From contig NZ_VEBK01000013.1 in assembly GCF_007676755.1 (NCBI RefSeq), positions 61,985-125,984 of the forward strand: a stretch of DNA of 64,000 nucleotides, read 5' to 3'. Every line of letters begins with the position of its first letter. Positions within the stretch are counted from its first letter, which is position 1. This DNA comes from Bacillus sp. FJAT-22090. GTDB lineage: Bacteria; Bacillota; Bacilli; Bacillales_A; Planococcaceae. The notes under the pieces are model-generated. The model saw nothing but the letters and a program-made list of their open reading frames with translations. It searched no databases and was not told the DNA's origin. Shown here one piece after another: positions 17,514-29,922 of the stretch. Position numbers and translations under genes: made by a program.

Positions 17514-20500
17514 TTGACAGGTCAACTAGTTCAGTACGGACAACACCGCCAGCGCAGAAGTTTTGCGCGTATTAGTGAGGTGCTTGAACTTCCGAATCTA
17601 ATCGAAATTCAAACAGCATCTTACGAATGGTTCCTTGAAGAAGGTTTACGTGAAATGTTTAAAGACATCTCACCAATCGAGGACTTTACAGGCAATCTAT
17701 CACTTGAATTTGTCGACTATAGTTTGAATGAACCGAAATATTCCGTCGACGAATCGAAAGAACGTGACGCAACATATGCGGCACCACTGCGCGTAAAAGT
17801 GCGTCTCCACAACAAAGAAACGGATGAAGTGAAAGAACAGGATGTCTTCATGGGTGACTTCCCATTAATGACTGAAACCGGTACTTTCGTAATCAATGGT
17901 GCTGAGCGCGTTATCGTATCTCAGTTAGTCCGTTCACCAAGTGTTTACTTCCATGACAAAACAGACAAAAATGGTAAAAAAGGATTTGGAGCTACTGTAA
18001 TTCCAAACCGCGGGGCATGGCTAGAATATGAAATTGATGCAAAAGACGTAGTATACGTTCGTATCGATCGCACTCGTAAATTACCAGTAACTGTTTTACT
18101 TCGCGCATTAGGCTTTGGATCCGATCAAGAAATCATCGATTTAATTGGTGACAATGAATATTTACGTAACACGCTTGAAAAAGATAACACGGAAACGTCT
18201 GAAAAGGCGCTACTTGAAATCTATGAACGTCTACGTCCTGGTGAACCACCAACCGTGGAAAGCGCAAAGAGCTTGTTATATTCTCGCTTCTTTGACCCAA
18301 AACGCTATGATCTAGCGAATGTTGGTCGTTATAAAATGAATAAAAAATTGCATATAAAAAATCGTCTGTTTAACCAAACAGTAGCGGAAACGTTGGTGGA
18401 TCCAGAAACAGGTGAAATATTGGTAGAAGCTGGTACACTTATTGATCGTCGTGTACTCGATAAACTGATTCCTCACTTAGAAAATGGTATTGGTTTCAAA
18501 ACATTATCACAAGTTGGTGGCGTTTTAGAAGACGATATTACGATTCAATCGATTAAAATATATGCACCAAATGATGAAGAACAAAAAGAGATTAATGTTA
18601 TTAGTAATGCGTACGTTGAGAACGAAGTTAAAAACATTACGCCTGCAGATATAGTATCTTCTATTGGCTATTTCTTTAACTTATTATTTAACGTTGGAAA
18701 CACAGATGATATTGATCATCTAGGTAACCGTCGCTTACGTTCAGTTGGAGAATTGCTTCAAAACCAGTTCCGCATCGGTCTTTCCCGTATGGAACGTGTA
18801 GTTCGTGAACGTATGTCTATTAACGACACACAATCAATTGTTCCTCAACAATTAATTAATATCCGTCCAGTTATTGCATCTATTAAAGAATTCTTTGGTA
18901 GTTCGCAGTTGTCTCAGTTCATGGACCAAACAAATCCGCTTGCTGAACTTACGCATAAACGTCGTCTATCAGCACTTGGACCGGGTGGTTTAACACGTGA
19001 GCGTGCAGGTTTCGAAGTACGTGACGTTCATTACTCCCACTATGGTCGTATGTGTCCTATTGAAACACCTGAGGGACCAAATATTGGACTTATAAACTCA
19101 CTTTCAAGCTTTGCTAAAGTGAATAAATTCGGATTCATCGAAACACCATATCGACGTGTTGATCCAGAAACTGGTTTAGTAACTTCACGCATCGACTACT
19201 TAACTGCGGATGAAGAGGATAACTATGTGGTAGCACAAGCGAACTCTCCATTATCAGATGAAGGTGCCTTTTTAAATGAAGAAGTAGTTGGTCGTTTCCG
19301 TGGTGATAACACGGTGTTTAGAAAAGAACAAGTTGATTACATGGATGTATCGCCGAAGCAAGTCGTTTCTGCGGCAACAGCATGTATACCATTCTTAGAA
19401 AATGATGACTCTAACCGTGCCCTAATGGGAGCGAACATGCAACGTCAAGCGGTTCCTTTGTTAAACCCAGAAGCACCGTTTGTTGGAACTGGTATGGAAC
19501 ATGTAAACGCACGTGATTCTGGAGCTGCTGTTATTGCTAAGTATCACGGAATTGTAGAACATGTAGAAGCAAAAGAAATTCGTGTTCGTCGTATCGAAGA
19601 AATAGATGGAAAAGAAGTAAAAGGAGACTTAACTTCTTATAAAGTCCATAAATTCGAACGTTCTAACCATGGTACATCTATTAACCAGCGTCCAATTGTG
19701 AAGGTTGGAGATCGAGTAAAACCACTTGATATTCTTGCAGATGGACCATCTATGGAACAAGGGGAGCTTGCACTAGGACGTAACGTGCTAGTAGCTTTCA
19801 TGACATGGGATGGGTACAACTATGAGGATGCTGTAATTATGAGTGAACGTCTTGTAAAAGATGATGTATACACGTCTGTGCATATTGAAGAATATGAATC
19901 AGAGTCACGTGATACGAAGCTTGGACCTGAAGAAATTACAAGAGATATTCCAAATGTCGGGGAAGATGCATTACGCAACCTAGACGATCGTGGAATTATC
20001 CGCGTAGGTGCTGAAGTTCGAGACGGTGATATTTTAGTTGGGAAAGTAACACCTAAAGGAGTTACAGAACTTACTGCCGAAGAACGTCTACTACATGCAA
20101 TTTTCGGTGAAAAAGCTCGTGAAGTCCGCGATACGTCTCTACGTGTACCTCATGGTGCAGGCGGGATTGTATTAGATGTTAAAGTCTTTAACCGTGAAGA
20201 TGGAGATGAATTATCACCAGGTGTTAACCAATTAGTTCGTGCTTATATCGTTCAAAAACGTAAAATCTCCGTTGGGGATAAAATGGCCGGACGTCATGGT
20301 AACAAAGGGGTTATCTCACGAATTCTTCCGGAAGAAGATATGCCATTCCTTCCTGACGGAACACCAGTAGATATCATGTTAAACCCACTTGGTGTACCTT
20401 CTCGTATGAATATTGGGCAAGTTTTAGAGCTTCACTTAGGTATGGCTTCTAGACTGCTTGGAGTTCACATGGCTTCACCAGTATTTGATGGTGCCAACGA

Positions 20501-21068
20501 AGAAGACGTGTGGAACACAATGGAAGAAGCAGGTCTTAACCGAGATGGTAAAACCACTTTATACGACGGGCGTTCAGGTGAACCATTTGATAACCGCGTT
20601 TCCGTCGGAATTATGTATATGATTAAACTTGCCCACATGGTAGATGACAAGTTACATGCTCGTTCTACTGGACCTTACTCACTAGTTACGCAACAACCTC
20701 TTGGAGGGAAAGCGCAATTTGGTGGACAGCGTTTCGGAGAGATGGAAGTATGGGCACTTGAAGCATACGGTGCAGCTTATACATTGCAAGAAATTTTAAC
20801 AGTTAAATCCGATGATGTTGTTGGACGTGTAAAAACGTACGAAGCAATTGTTAAAGGAGAAAGTGTACCAGAACCAGGTGTTCCTGAGTCTTTCAAAGTA
20901 TTGATCAAGGAATTACAAAGTTTAGGTATGGATGTTAAGATGCTAACAATAGACGAAGAAGAAATTGAGCTTCGTGATTTAGATGAAGATGACGATATTC
21001 CTGCAGCTGACGCACTTGGGATTTTGCCACAAGCAAATGAAGAAGAGGCAGTTGGAACTATAGAATAA
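17514..21068 (+). CDS. rpoB: DNA-directed RNA polymerase beta subunit
   Basis: Catalytic-core subunit of RNA polymerase. 1184 residues from TTG 17514 (MTGQLVQYG, as in B. subtilis). The longer GTG start at 17505 overlaps the Shine-Dalgarno AGGGGTG. The rifampicin region reads [20 protein letters not shown] and [13 protein letters not shown], with no resistance substitution visible. Also present: [35 protein letters not shown] and the C-terminal [20 protein letters not shown]. The acidic tail is typical of Bacillales. Confidence 0.99.
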   Translation: MTGQLVQYGQHRQRRSFARISEVLELPNLIEIQTASYEWFLEEGLREMFKDISPIEDFTGNLSLEFVDYSLNEPKYSVDESKERDATYAAPLRVKVRLHNKETDEVKEQDVFMGDFPLMTETGTFVINGAERVIVSQLVRSPSVYFHDKTDKNGKKGFGATVIPNRGAWLEYEIDAKDVVYVRIDRTRKLPVTVLLRALGFGSDQEIIDLIGDNEYLRNTLEKDNTETSEKALLEIYERLRPGEPPTVESAKSLLYSRFFDPKRYDLANVGRYKMNKKLHIKNRLFNQTVAETLVDPETGEILVEAGTLIDRRVLDKLIPHLENGIGFKTLSQVGGVLEDDITIQSIKIYAPNDEEQKEINVISNAYVENEVKNITPADIVSSIGYFFNLLFNVGNTDDIDHLGNRRLRSVGELLQNQFRIGLSRMERVVRERMSINDTQSIVPQQLINIRPVIASIKEFFGSSQLSQFMDQTNPLAELTHKRRLSALGPGGLTRERAGFEVRDVHYSHYGRMCPIETPEGPNIGLINSLSSFAKVNKFGFIETPYRRVDPETGLVTSRIDYLTADEEDNYVVAQANSPLSDEGAFLNEEVVGRFRGDNTVFRKEQVDYMDVSPKQVVSAATACIPFLENDDSNRALMGANMQRQAVPLLNPEAPFVGTGMEHVNARDSGAAVIAKYHGIVEHVEAKEIRVRRIEEIDGKEVKGDLTSYKVHKFERSNHGTSINQRPIVKVGDRVKPLDILADGPSMEQGELALGRNVLVAFMTWDGYNYEDAVIMSERLVKDDVYTSVHIEEYESESRDTKLGPEEITRDIPNVGEDALRNLDDRGIIRVGAEVRDGDILVGKVTPKGVTELTAEERLLHAIFGEKAREVRDTSLRVPHGAGGIVLDVKVFNREDGDELSPGVNQLVRAYIVQKRKISVGDKMAGRHGNKGVISRILPEEDMPFLPDGTPVDIMLNPLGVPSRMNIGQVLELHLGMASRLLGVHMASPVFDGANEEDVWNTMEEAGLNRDGKTTLYDGRSGEPFDNRVSVGIMYMIKLAHMVDDKLHARSTGPYSLVTQQPLGGKAQFGGQRFGEMEVWALEAYGAAYTLQEILTVKSDDVVGRVKTYEAIVKGESVPEPGVPESFKVLIKELQSLGMDVKMLTIDEEEIELRDLDEDDDIPAADALGILPQANEEEAVGTIE

Positions 21069-21162
21069 AAAGGCCAAGTGACTATGTCGATCTGGACAGA
21101 ATACATGTTACCTACAAAAAGTTGAACTTTGACTTCCATGAGGGTTGGTTATCTGAACACTA

Positions 21163-21218
21163 CGGCTAGGCACTGGAGCTAGACAGAAATAAAAAATCGG
21201 ACAGGTGATACCTGTCCG
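21163..21218 (+). repeat. Dispersed repeat and hairpin in the enlarged rpoB-rpoC spacer
   Basis: The 230-base spacer contains GGCTAGGCACTGGAGCTAGAC (21164-21184), related in reverse orientation to 50738-50756. It also has a perfect hairpin CGGACAGGT/ACCTGTCCG (21198-21206 with 21210-21218). The run of A before the hairpin gives it a T tract only on the minus strand, so it is a poor terminator for rpoB. Confidence 0.5.
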
Positions 21219-21298
21219 TATTTCCGTATAAAATTGCATAATGCAGAGCTACTTGGAAAGTCTTTTAAAAGACACAAGACTAAAGGGAGGTAGGCTCC

Positions 21299-24200
21299 TT
21301 GATAGACGTTAATAATTTTGAGTATATGAAAATTGGTTTGGCTTCACCTGATAAAATCCGTTCATGGTCTTATGGGGAAGTAAAAAAGCCTGAAACGATT
21401 AACTATCGTACATTAAAACCTGAAAAAGATGGTTTATTCTGTGAACGTATTTTTGGTCCTACAAAAGACTGGGAATGTCACTGTGGTAAATACAAACGTG
21501 TTCGTTACAAAGGCGTAGTATGTGATCGATGTGGAGTAGAAGTAACACGTGCAAAAGTACGTCGTGAACGCATGGGGCATATCGAGTTAGCTGCACCGGT
21601 TTCGCATATTTGGTATTTCAAAGGTATTCCAAGTCGTATGGGTCTAATCTTGGATATGTCTCCAAGATCACTGGAAGAAGTAATCTATTTTGCTTCTTAT
21701 GTAGTAATCGAACCTGCAGATACACCGCTTGAAAAGAAACAGTTGCTTTCTGAAAAAGAATATCGTGCATACCGTGACAAGTTTGGAGCAAAATTCCAGG
21801 CTGCTATGGGTGCAGAAGCAATTAAACGTCTACTTTCTGAAATAGATTTGGAAAGCGAAACGGAACATTTGAAAGAAGAGTTGAAAACAGCTCAAGGTCA
21901 ACGCCGTACACGTGCGATTAAACGTTTGGAAGTAGTAGAATCTTTCCGTAACTCTGGAAACAGACCAGATTGGATGATTTTAGATGTGCTTCCGGTTATC
22001 CCACCGGAATTACGTCCAATGGTTCAATTAGATGGTGGACGATTCGCTACATCTGACTTAAACGATTTATATCGTCGTGTTATTAACCGTAACAATCGTT
22101 TAAAACGTTTATTGGATCTTGGTGCTCCTAGCATCATTGTACAAAATGAAAAACGTATGTTACAAGAAGCAGTAGATGCTCTGATTGACAATGGTCGTCG
22201 TGGCCGTCCTGTAACAGGACCAGGTAACCGTCCATTGAAGTCACTTTCGCATATGCTAAAAGGGAAACAAGGTCGTTTCCGTCAAAACTTACTTGGTAAA
22301 CGTGTAGACTATTCCGGTCGTTCGGTTATCGTAGTAGGACCAAACTTGAAAATGTATCAATGTGGACTTCCAAAAGAAATGGCGATTGAACTATTCAAAC
22401 CATTTGTGATGAAAGAACTAGTTGAACGCGGTTTAGCGCATAACATTAAGAGTGCCAAGCGTAAAATTGAACGCATGCATACAGAAGTTTGGGATGTATT
22501 AGAAGATGTTATTAAGGAGCATCCGGTTTTACTAAACCGCGCACCTACTCTTCACCGTCTAGGTATTCAAGCATTCGAACCAACATTAGTAGAAGGTCGT
22601 GCAATACGTCTTCACCCATTAGTATGTACAGCTTATAATGCTGACTTTGATGGTGACCAAATGGCTGTTCACGTTCCCCTATCTGCAGAAGCGCAAGCGG
22701 AAGCACGTTTACTAATGCTTGCAGCACAAAACATTCTAAACCCGAAAGACGGAAAACCAGTTGTTACACCTTCTCAAGATATGGTTTTAGGAAACTATTA
22801 CTTAACACTTGAGCGTAAGGGAGCAACAGGTGAAGGTTCAACGTTCTACGGTCCGGAAGAAGTGCTAATTGCTTATAATACTGGTCACGTACATCTGCAT
22901 ACTCGTATCGCGATTGATGCATCGTCACTAAATAACCAAACATTTACGGAAGAGCAAAACAACATGTTATTGCTAACGACTGTTGGTAAAGTGATTTTCA
23001 ATGAAATATTACCGGCAACATTCCCGTATATAAATGAACCTACGGATTTCAACCTACAAATTGAAACTCCTGAAAAGTATTTTGTTTCTACAACGACAGA
23101 CGTGAAGAAACATATTGAATCTATGGATCTTGTACAGCCGTTCAAGAAAAAAATCCTTGGTAATATCATTGCGGAAGTATTTAAGAATTTCCACATCACG
23201 GAAACATCTAAAATGCTTGACCGTATGAAAGCACTTGGATTTAAGTATTCTACTAAAGCGGGTATTACAATCGGTATTTCTGATATCGTCGTACTTCCTG
23301 ATAAAGGTGAAATTCTTGAAGATGCACAAGGCAAAGTAGATAAAGTAATGAAGCAATTCCGTCGTGGTTTAATTACAGAAGAAGAGCGTTATGCTAGCGT
23401 AATTGGACATTGGAGTAAAGCAAAAGAAATTATTCAAGATAGACTGATGAAAACTCTTGATAATATGAACCCTATCTTCATGATGAGTGACTCCGGTGCC
23501 CGTGGTAACGCGTCCAACTTTACTCAGCTTGCTGGTATGCGTGGACTTATGGCCAACCCGGCTGGTCGAATCATCGAACTTCCGATCAAGTCATCATTCC
23601 GTGAAGGGTTAACAGTTCTTGAGTACTTCATCTCTACACATGGTGCTCGTAAAGGTCTTGCCGATACTGCACTTAAAACAGCCGATTCAGGTTACTTAAC
23701 TCGTCGTCTAGTTGACGTTGCACAAGATGTAATCGTTCGTGAGGATGATTGTGGAACAGACCGTGGTTTACTAATTGGTTCACTTATGGAAGGTACGGAA
23801 GTTATTGAAGAGTTTGGTGAACGTATTGTCGGACGCCATACGAAGAAAACAATTTTCCATCCTACTACAAATGAAGTGATTTTAGAAAGAGACGGACTAA
23901 TTACACAAGACGTTGCCCGTTTAATCGAAGAAGCAGGAATTGAAGAGTTAACGATTCGATCTGCATTCACTTGTAATACAAAACATGGTGTGTGTAAAAA
24001 ATGTTACGGTCTAAACTTAGCTACTGGTGATACAGTCGAGGTAGGAGAAGCGGTTGGTATCATTGCTGCACAATCTATCGGGGAACCAGGTACACAGTTA
24101 ACGATGCGTACATTCCATACTGGTGGGGTTGCTGGAGATGACATTACACAAGGTCTTCCACGTATCCAAGAGATTTTTGAGGCCCGTAATCCAAAAGGTC

Positions 24201-24901
24201 AGGCAGTAATCTCTGAAATTTCAGGAACAGTTACTGAAATTGATGAGATTAGAGAAGGCCAAAAAGAAATTACAATTCAAGGTAATGTAGAAACACGTAA
24301 ATATCTGGCTCCATATAATGCACGTTTAAAAGTTCAAGTAAATGATGCAATTCAACGTGGACAGGTATTAACGGAAGGTTCTGTAGATCCAAAAGAATTG
24401 TTAAAAGTAAAAGACGTTTCTACAGTGCAAGAGTACTTATTAAAAGAAGTACAAAAAGTTTATCGTATGCAAGGGGTAGAAATTGGGGATAAACACATCG
24501 AGGTAATGGTACGCCAAATGCTTCGTAAAATCCGTGTTATTGAAGCTGGTGAGACGGAATTACTTCCAGGCTCACTACTTGATATCCATCAATTTGCTGA
24601 AGCGAATAAAGATGCAGTGCTACAAGGTAAAATACCTGCAACTTGTCGCCCGGTTATCCTTGGTATTACAAAAGCTTCACTTGAAACAGAATCGTTCTTA
24701 TCTGCTGCATCATTCCAAGAAACGACTCGTGTCTTAACAGACGCAGCGATAAAAGGAAAACGCGATGAATTACTAGGATTGAAAGAAAATGTAATTATCG
24801 GTAAGTTAGTTCCTGCTGGTACAGGAATGCAACGTTATCGTCAAATTCAAATTTCACCTAATGAAGCGGATGCAGAAAAAGAAGCAGTAAGTGCAGAATA
24901 A
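21299..24901 (+). CDS. rpoC: DNA-directed RNA polymerase beta' subunit
   Basis: Catalytic subunit of RNA polymerase. 1200 residues, TTG start ([19 protein letters not shown]) after AAGGGAGG. Zinc-binding domain 1 is CHCGKY..CDRCG near residues 60-80. The magnesium triad is in [12 protein letters not shown] near residue 450. Zinc site 2 is the [17 protein letters not shown] cluster, and the trigger-loop region [23 protein letters not shown] is present. No rifamycin- or fidaxomicin-type change was identified by eye. Confidence 0.99.
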   Translation: MIDVNNFEYMKIGLASPDKIRSWSYGEVKKPETINYRTLKPEKDGLFCERIFGPTKDWECHCGKYKRVRYKGVVCDRCGVEVTRAKVRRERMGHIELAAPVSHIWYFKGIPSRMGLILDMSPRSLEEVIYFASYVVIEPADTPLEKKQLLSEKEYRAYRDKFGAKFQAAMGAEAIKRLLSEIDLESETEHLKEELKTAQGQRRTRAIKRLEVVESFRNSGNRPDWMILDVLPVIPPELRPMVQLDGGRFATSDLNDLYRRVINRNNRLKRLLDLGAPSIIVQNEKRMLQEAVDALIDNGRRGRPVTGPGNRPLKSLSHMLKGKQGRFRQNLLGKRVDYSGRSVIVVGPNLKMYQCGLPKEMAIELFKPFVMKELVERGLAHNIKSAKRKIERMHTEVWDVLEDVIKEHPVLLNRAPTLHRLGIQAFEPTLVEGRAIRLHPLVCTAYNADFDGDQMAVHVPLSAEAQAEARLLMLAAQNILNPKDGKPVVTPSQDMVLGNYYLTLERKGATGEGSTFYGPEEVLIAYNTGHVHLHTRIAIDASSLNNQTFTEEQNNMLLLTTVGKVIFNEILPATFPYINEPTDFNLQIETPEKYFVSTTTDVKKHIESMDLVQPFKKKILGNIIAEVFKNFHITETSKMLDRMKALGFKYSTKAGITIGISDIVVLPDKGEILEDAQGKVDKVMKQFRRGLITEEERYASVIGHWSKAKEIIQDRLMKTLDNMNPIFMMSDSGARGNASNFTQLAGMRGLMANPAGRIIELPIKSSFREGLTVLEYFISTHGARKGLADTALKTADSGYLTRRLVDVAQDVIVREDDCGTDRGLLIGSLMEGTEVIEEFGERIVGRHTKKTIFHPTTNEVILERDGLITQDVARLIEEAGIEELTIRSAFTCNTKHGVCKKCYGLNLATGDTVEVGEAVGIIAAQSIGEPGTQLTMRTFHTGGVAGDDITQGLPRIQEIFEARNPKGQAVISEISGTVTEIDEIREGQKEITIQGNVETRKYLAPYNARLKVQVNDAIQRGQVLTEGSVDPKELLKVKDVSTVQEYLLKEVQKVYRMQGVEIGDKHIEVMVRQMLRKIRVIEAGETELLPGSLLDIHQFAEANKDAVLQGKIPATCRPVILGITKASLETESFLSAASFQETTRVLTDAAIKGKRDELLGLKENVIIGKLVPAGTGMQRYRQIQISPNEADAEKEAVSAE

Positions 24902-24912
24902 AAAATAATTTG

Positions 24913-25029
24913 TTGGGGAGATCTAATGCTTAATCCAGCGGTGTATTTAACTCCACTGGATTAAGCTGAAATTCCGAAGGAAAGTAAATACACCAAAGTG
25001 GATTTAATAGATTTCTCCCCAATTTTTTT
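24913..25029 (+). terminator. Terminator after rpoC with a 92-nt structured loop
   Basis: The outer stem TTGGGGAGA (24913-24921) pairs with TCTCCCCAA (25014-25022) and is followed by TTTTTT. Its loop holds a strong 11-bp hairpin (24928-24938 with 24956-24966). Part of it (24940-24949) is also perfectly complementary to 24985-24994, so two alternative internal folds are possible. The 3' part carries the 24-nt motif shared with the gltX leader. Confidence 0.65.
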
Positions 25030-25039
25030 AGGTTTAGTG

Positions 25040-25068
25040 TTGACACTTTTTTCAAGGAATGATAATAT
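25040..25068 (+). promoter_or_regulatory. Promoter of the rplGB-rpsL-rpsG-fusA operon
   Basis: TTGACA (25040-25045) with TAATAT (25063-25068) at 17 bases, or GATAAT (25061-25066) at 15. Confidence 0.7.
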
Positions 25069-25115
25069 ACTTAAGGTTGATAGTTATCGGACTTGTAGCT
25101 TTGGAGGATATGAAA

Positions 25116-25364
25116 ATGTCTTATGAAAAAGTGAAACAAGCGAAAAAAACAATCATTGGTACAAAGCAAGCAGTAAAAGCAATGAATAAACAGCTTGTCA
25201 AAGAAGTTTATATTGCACTTGATGTGGATGAAAAAATCATTGAACTAGCACGTTTAACAGCACAAGAAAACAATGTTTTAATTCACTATGTTGAGTCTAA
25301 AGTAGAACTTGGTAAAGCTTGTGGATTGCGCATAAGCGCATCGGTAGTAGCTATTACTGTGTAA
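25116..25364 (+). CDS. rplGB: L7Ae-family kink-turn-binding ribosomal protein (YbxF)
   Basis: Small K-turn RNA-binding protein related to L7Ae/L30e, associated with ribosomes. 82 residues. It begins MSYEKVKQAKKTIIGTKQAVKAM and has the family's VESKVELGKACGLRISASVVAI. The frame is open from 25059 but ATG 25116 follows GGAGGA (25103-25108) with seven bases. It is the first gene of the str operon, as in B. subtilis. Confidence 0.93.
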   Translation: MSYEKVKQAKKTIIGTKQAVKAMNKQLVKEVYIALDVDEKIIELARLTAQENNVLIHYVESKVELGKACGLRISASVVAITV

Positions 25365-25461
25365 CAGTTTTTGTGTAAAGCACAAAGACTTTGTTTTTAC
25401 CCAAAAAATGAACCACCTGGATGTGTGGTATTAACAAGATTAAATGAAGGGAGGAATATCG

Positions 25462-25881
25462 ATGCCTACAGTTAACCAATTGGTCCGTAAGCCTCGTCAA
25501 TCCAAAAGCACGAAATCAAAATCACCAGCGTTAGGAAAAGGCTATAACAGCTTTAAAAAATCAGCTACGAATCTAAACTCACCTCAAAAGCGTGGGGTTT
25601 GTACTCGTGTTGGTACTATGACGCCGAAAAAACCAAACTCAGCACTTCGTAAATATGCGCGTGTACGTCTAACAAATACGTTAGAGGTTAATGCTTATAT
25701 TCCAGGTGAAGGTCACAACCTTCAAGAACACAGTGTTGTTCTTCTTCGCGGTGGACGTGTAAAAGACTTACCAGGGGTACGTTATCATATCGTACGTGGT
25801 GCTCTTGATACTGCTGCAGTTAATGGTCGTATGCAAAGCCGTTCACTTTACGGTGCTAAACGCCCGAAAGAAAAAAAATAA
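25462..25881 (+). CDS. rpsL: 30S ribosomal protein S12
   Basis: Decoding-centre protein. 139 residues from ATG 25462, which follows AGGGAGGA. The streptomycin-related loop reads [11 protein letters not shown] and the second loop [12 protein letters not shown]; both look wild type. The frame open from 25444 includes the ribosome-binding site and is not used. Confidence 0.99.
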   Translation: MPTVNQLVRKPRQSKSTKSKSPALGKGYNSFKKSATNLNSPQKRGVCTRVGTMTPKKPNSALRKYARVRLTNTLEVNAYIPGEGHNLQEHSVVLLRGGRVKDLPGVRYHIVRGALDTAAVNGRMQSRSLYGAKRPKEKK

Positions 25882-25922
25882 TTTAATTTATAATTTGACA
25901 TTCGTCGAAAGGAGGAAAACAC

Positions 25923-26393
25923 ATGCCTCGTAAAGGTCCTGTTTCCAAACGTGACGTGTTACCAGATCCAATTTATAATTCGAAACTAGTAACTCGTTTA
26001 ATCAATAAAATGATGGTTGATGGTAAAAGAGGTACTTCTCAAAAAATCCTATACGGAGCGTTTGATCTTGTAAAAGAACGTTCTGGTAAAGATGCATTAG
26101 AAGTATTTGAAGCTGCATTAAACAATGTAATGCCAGTTCTTGAAGTTCGCGCTCGTCGTGTTGGTGGTGCAAACTACCAAGTACCGGTTGAAGTACGTCC
26201 TGATCGCCGTTCAACTTTAGGTCTTCGCTACTTAGTAAACTATTCACGCCTTCGTGGAGAAAAAACGATGGAAGAACGTTTAGCTAACGAAATTCTTGAC
26301 GCATCTAACAACACTGGTGCTTCAGTTAAGAAACGTGAAGATATGCACAAAATGGCGGAAGCTAACAAAGCATTCGCACACTATCGTTGGTAA
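25923..26393 (+). CDS. rpsG: 30S ribosomal protein S7
   Basis: Primary binder of the 16S rRNA 3' domain. 156 residues, starting [21 protein letters not shown] and ending [16 protein letters not shown] follows AAAGGAGG. It lies 41 bases after rpsL in the str operon. Confidence 0.99.
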   Translation: MPRKGPVSKRDVLPDPIYNSKLVTRLINKMMVDGKRGTSQKILYGAFDLVKERSGKDALEVFEAALNNVMPVLEVRARRVGGANYQVPVEVRPDRRSTLGLRYLVNYSRLRGEKTMEERLANEILDASNNTGASVKKREDMHKMAEANKAFAHYRW

Positions 26394-26443
26394 GATTTAC
26401 TTAAAATCATACTCTAATCCGAAATTGGAAGGAGAAATACAAT

Positions 26444-28522
26444 ATGGCTAGAGAGTTCTCCTTAGAAAAAACACGTAATATCGGGATCATGGCACACATT
26501 GATGCTGGTAAAACGACTACTACGGAGCGTATTCTATACTACACTGGTAAGATTCACAAGATTGGGGAAACTCATGAAGGTGCATCTCAAATGGACTGGA
26601 TGGAGCAAGAGCAAGAACGTGGTATTACAATCACTTCTGCTGCGACAACAGCTTCTTGGGACAATCACCGTGTAAATATCATCGATACACCTGGACACGT
26701 AGACTTCACTGTTGAAGTTGAACGTTCACTTCGTGTACTTGATGGTGCGGTTACAGTACTAGATGCACAATCTGGTGTTGAACCACAAACTGAAACAGTA
26801 TGGCGCCAAGCTACAACTTATGGCGTACCACGTATTGTATTCGTTAACAAAATGGATAAAACGGGAGCTGACTTCCTATATTCTGTAGGAACACTTCACG
26901 ACCGTTTACAAGCAAATGCTCATCCAATTCAGTTACCAATTGGTTCTGAAGATCAGTTTAGCGGAATTATTGACTTAGTAACGATGAAAGCTACTATGTA
27001 CGGTAATGACTTAGGAACTGATATCCAAGAAGTAGAAATTCCTGAAGAATACAAAGCTCAAGCAGAAGAATACCGTGAAAAGTTAGTAGAAGCGGTAGCT
27101 GAACTTGACGAAGATTTGATGGAAAAATATCTTGGTGGAGAAGAAATTACGAACGAGGAATTAGTTTCAGGTATCCGTAAAGGTACCCTAAACGTAGAAT
27201 TCTATCCAGTAGTATGTGGTACTGCATTTAAAAACAAAGGTGTTCAAAAAGTTCTTGACGCAGTTGTTGCATACCTTCCATCACCACTTGATATTGCTGC
27301 TATGAAAGGGATCGATCCAGATTCTGAAGAAGAAGTTGAACGTCACTCAGATGACTCAGAGCCATTCTCTGCTCTAGCATTTAAAGTAATGACGGACCCT
27401 TATGTTGGTAAGTTAACATTCTTCCGTGTATATTCTGGTACCCTACAAGCGGGTTCATATGTACAAAACTCTACAAAAGGTAAGCGTGAACGTGTAGGAC
27501 GTATTCTACAAATGCATGCTAACTCGCGTGAAGAGATCTCTCAAGTTTACTCTGGAGACATCGCTGCTGCTGTAGGTTTAAAAGATACAACTACTGGTGA
27601 TACACTATGTGATGAAAAAGCTCTAGTAATTCTAGAATCTATGGAATTCCCAGAACCAGTTATCTCACTTTCTGTTGAACCAAAAACAAAAGCTGACCAA
27701 GATAAAATGGGTCAAGCTTTACAAAAACTTTCTGAAGAAGATCCAACATTCCGCGTGCACACTGACCAAGAAACTGGCCAAGTAATCATCGCAGGTATGG
27801 GTGAACTTCACCTTGATATCCTTGTTGACCGTATGCGTCGCGAGTTTAAAGTAGAAGCTAACGTAGGTGCTCCACAAGTATCTTATCGTGAAACTTTCCG
27901 TAACTCTGCACAAGTTGAAGGTAAATTTGTTCGCCAATCTGGTGGACGTGGTCAATTTGGACATGTTTGGATTGAATTCTCTCCAAACGAAGAAGGAAAA
28001 GGTTTTGAATTTGAAAATGCTATCGTTGGTGGGGTAGTACCACGTGAATACATTCCAGCTGTTGAAGCAGGTCTTCGTGACTCACTTGACAATGGGGTAC
28101 TTGCTGGATTCCCATTAATTGATATTAAAGCTAAATTATTCGACGGATCTTACCATGATGTTGACTCGAATGAGATGGCATTTAAAATTGCTGCATCTAT
28201 GGCATTGAAAAATGCTGTATCTAAAGTAAACCCAGTGCTTCTTGAGCCAATCATGAAAGTAGAAGTTGTTATTCCTGAAGAATATTTAGGAGACATCATG
28301 GGTGATATCACGTCTCGTCGTGGTCGCGTTGAAGGTATGGACGCTCGTGGTAATGCACAAGTTGTACGTGCAATGGTTCCACTTGCTGAAATGTTCGGAT
28401 ATGCAACGTCTTTACGTTCTAATACGCAAGGACGCGGAGTATTCTCTATGGTGTTCGATCACTATGAAGATGTTCCAAAATCGATTTCAGAAGAAATCAT
28501 TAAAAAACATAAAGGTGAATAA
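26444..28522 (+). CDS. fusA: Elongation factor G
   Basis: Translational GTPase for translocation and ribosome recycling. 692 residues. G1 is AHIDAGKTT near residue 17, G3 DTPGHVDF, G4 NKMD; domain IV contains [11 protein letters not shown] and domain V the [17 protein letters not shown] end. ATG follows GGAAGGAG. The tuf promoter begins on the base after the stop. Confidence 0.99.
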   Translation: MAREFSLEKTRNIGIMAHIDAGKTTTTERILYYTGKIHKIGETHEGASQMDWMEQEQERGITITSAATTASWDNHRVNIIDTPGHVDFTVEVERSLRVLDGAVTVLDAQSGVEPQTETVWRQATTYGVPRIVFVNKMDKTGADFLYSVGTLHDRLQANAHPIQLPIGSEDQFSGIIDLVTMKATMYGNDLGTDIQEVEIPEEYKAQAEEYREKLVEAVAELDEDLMEKYLGGEEITNEELVSGIRKGTLNVEFYPVVCGTAFKNKGVQKVLDAVVAYLPSPLDIAAMKGIDPDSEEEVERHSDDSEPFSALAFKVMTDPYVGKLTFFRVYSGTLQAGSYVQNSTKGKRERVGRILQMHANSREEISQVYSGDIAAAVGLKDTTTGDTLCDEKALVILESMEFPEPVISLSVEPKTKADQDKMGQALQKLSEEDPTFRVHTDQETGQVIIAGMGELHLDILVDRMRREFKVEANVGAPQVSYRETFRNSAQVEGKFVRQSGGRGQFGHVWIEFSPNEEGKGFEFENAIVGGVVPREYIPAVEAGLRDSLDNGVLAGFPLIDIKAKLFDGSYHDVDSNEMAFKIAASMALKNAVSKVNPVLLEPIMKVEVVIPEEYLGDIMGDITSRRGRVEGMDARGNAQVVRAMVPLAEMFGYATSLRSNTQGRGVFSMVFDHYEDVPKSISEEIIKKHKGE

Positions 28523-28551
28523 TTGATATTTCACCATTATTCAGTTATAAC
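28523..28551 (+). promoter_or_regulatory. Own promoter of tuf
   Basis: TTGATA (28523-28528), 17-base spacer, TATAAC (28546-28551). The 80-nt leader contains a hairpin with GGGG/CCCC core (28567-28598). Confidence 0.7.
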
Positions 28552-28639
28552 TATTCTATAGTGTATAAAAGATAGGGGGACGTACGCCCCTTAGCTTTTA
28601 TCATAAAAAATCAAACAATTACTGAGGAGGCAATCTCTA

Positions 28640-29827
28640 ATGGCTAAAGAAAAATTTGACCGTTCAAAAACACATGCTAATATTGGTACAATCGGACACG
28701 TTGACCATGGTAAAACAACTTTAACTGCTGCTATCGCTACAGTTCTTTCTAAAAAAATGGGTGGTACAGCTAAATCATATGCTGATATCGACAACGCACC
28801 AGAAGAAAAAGAACGCGGTATCACAATCAATACTTCACACGTTGAGTATGAAACTGAAACTCGTCACTACGCACACGTAGACTGCCCAGGACATGCTGAC
28901 TATGTTAAAAACATGATCACAGGTGCAGCTCAAATGGACGGCGGTATCTTAGTAGTATCTGCTGCTGATGGCCCAATGCCACAAACTCGTGAGCATATCC
29001 TTCTTTCACGTCAAGTAGGTGTTCCTTACCTAGTTGTATTCATGAACAAATGTGATATGGTTGATGACGAAGAACTTCTTGAATTAGTTGAAATGGAAAT
29101 TCGTGACCTTCTTTCTGAATACGAATTCCCAGGTGACGACATTCCTGTAATTAAAGGTTCTGCTCTTAAAGCTCTTGAAGGCCAACCAGAGTGGGAAGAA
29201 AAAATCGTTGAATTAATGGACGCTGTAGATAGCTATATCCCAACTCCAGAACGTCAAACTGACAAACCATTCATGATGCCAGTTGAGGATGTATTCTCAA
29301 TCACTGGTCGTGGTACAGTTGCAACTGGACGCGTTGAACGTGGACAAGTTAAAATTGGTGACGTTGTAGACATCATCGGTATCGTTGAAGAACCAAAATC
29401 AACAACTGTAACAGGTGTTGAAATGTTCCGTAAACTTCTTGACTATGCTGAAGCTGGTGACAACATCGGTGCTCTTCTTCGTGGGGTTGCTCGTGAAGAA
29501 ATTCAACGTGGACAAGTATTAGCTAAACCAGGCTCAATCACTCCACACACAGACTTCAAAGCTGAAGTTTATGTTCTTTCAAAAGAAGAAGGTGGACGTC
29601 ATACTCCATTCTTCACTAACTACCGCCCACAGTTCTACTTCCGTACAACTGACGTAACAGGCGTTTGTAACTTACCAGAAGGCGTAGAAATGGTTATGCC
29701 TGGAGACAACATCGAAATGACTGTTTCTCTAATCTCACCTATCGCTCTAGAAGAAGGTACTAAATTCTCTATCCGTGAGGGTGGACGTACTGTAGGCGCT
29801 GGTGTAGTTGCTACTATCACTAAGTAA
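28640..29827 (+). CDS. tuf: Elongation factor Tu
   Basis: GTPase that delivers aminoacyl-tRNA to the ribosome. 395 residues. Motifs [10 protein letters not shown] (residues 19-28), the switch [31 protein letters not shown] and NKCD are intact. ATG follows GAGGAGG. A strong terminator closes the str region. Confidence 0.99.
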   Translation: MAKEKFDRSKTHANIGTIGHVDHGKTTLTAAIATVLSKKMGGTAKSYADIDNAPEEKERGITINTSHVEYETETRHYAHVDCPGHADYVKNMITGAAQMDGGILVVSAADGPMPQTREHILLSRQVGVPYLVVFMNKCDMVDDEELLELVEMEIRDLLSEYEFPGDDIPVIKGSALKALEGQPEWEEKIVELMDAVDSYIPTPERQTDKPFMMPVEDVFSITGRGTVATGRVERGQVKIGDVVDIIGIVEEPKSTTVTGVEMFRKLLDYAEAGDNIGALLRGVAREEIQRGQVLAKPGSITPHTDFKAEVYVLSKEEGGRHTPFFTNYRPQFYFRTTDVTGVCNLPEGVEMVMPGDNIEMTVSLISPIALEEGTKFSIREGGRTVGAGVVATITK

Positions 29828-29847
29828 TTTATAATTTAAAAGCTAGA

Positions 29848-29879
29848 ATCCATCTCGTGACGACGAGATGGATTTTTTT
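29848..29879 (+). terminator. Terminator after tuf
   Basis: Perfect 11-bp stem (29848-29858 with 29863-29873), four-base loop and seven T. Confidence 0.95.
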
Positions 29880-29922
29880 GTGTTTAAAAATAGTGTAGAC
29901 TGATAGTAAGAGGTGATAGCTG

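Noticed and set aside
18900..19000. Rifampicin-resistance change in rpoB
   Set aside because: The cluster reads as the sensitive consensus.
25600..25680. Streptomycin-resistance change in rpsL
   Set aside because: The KKPNSA loop is wild type.
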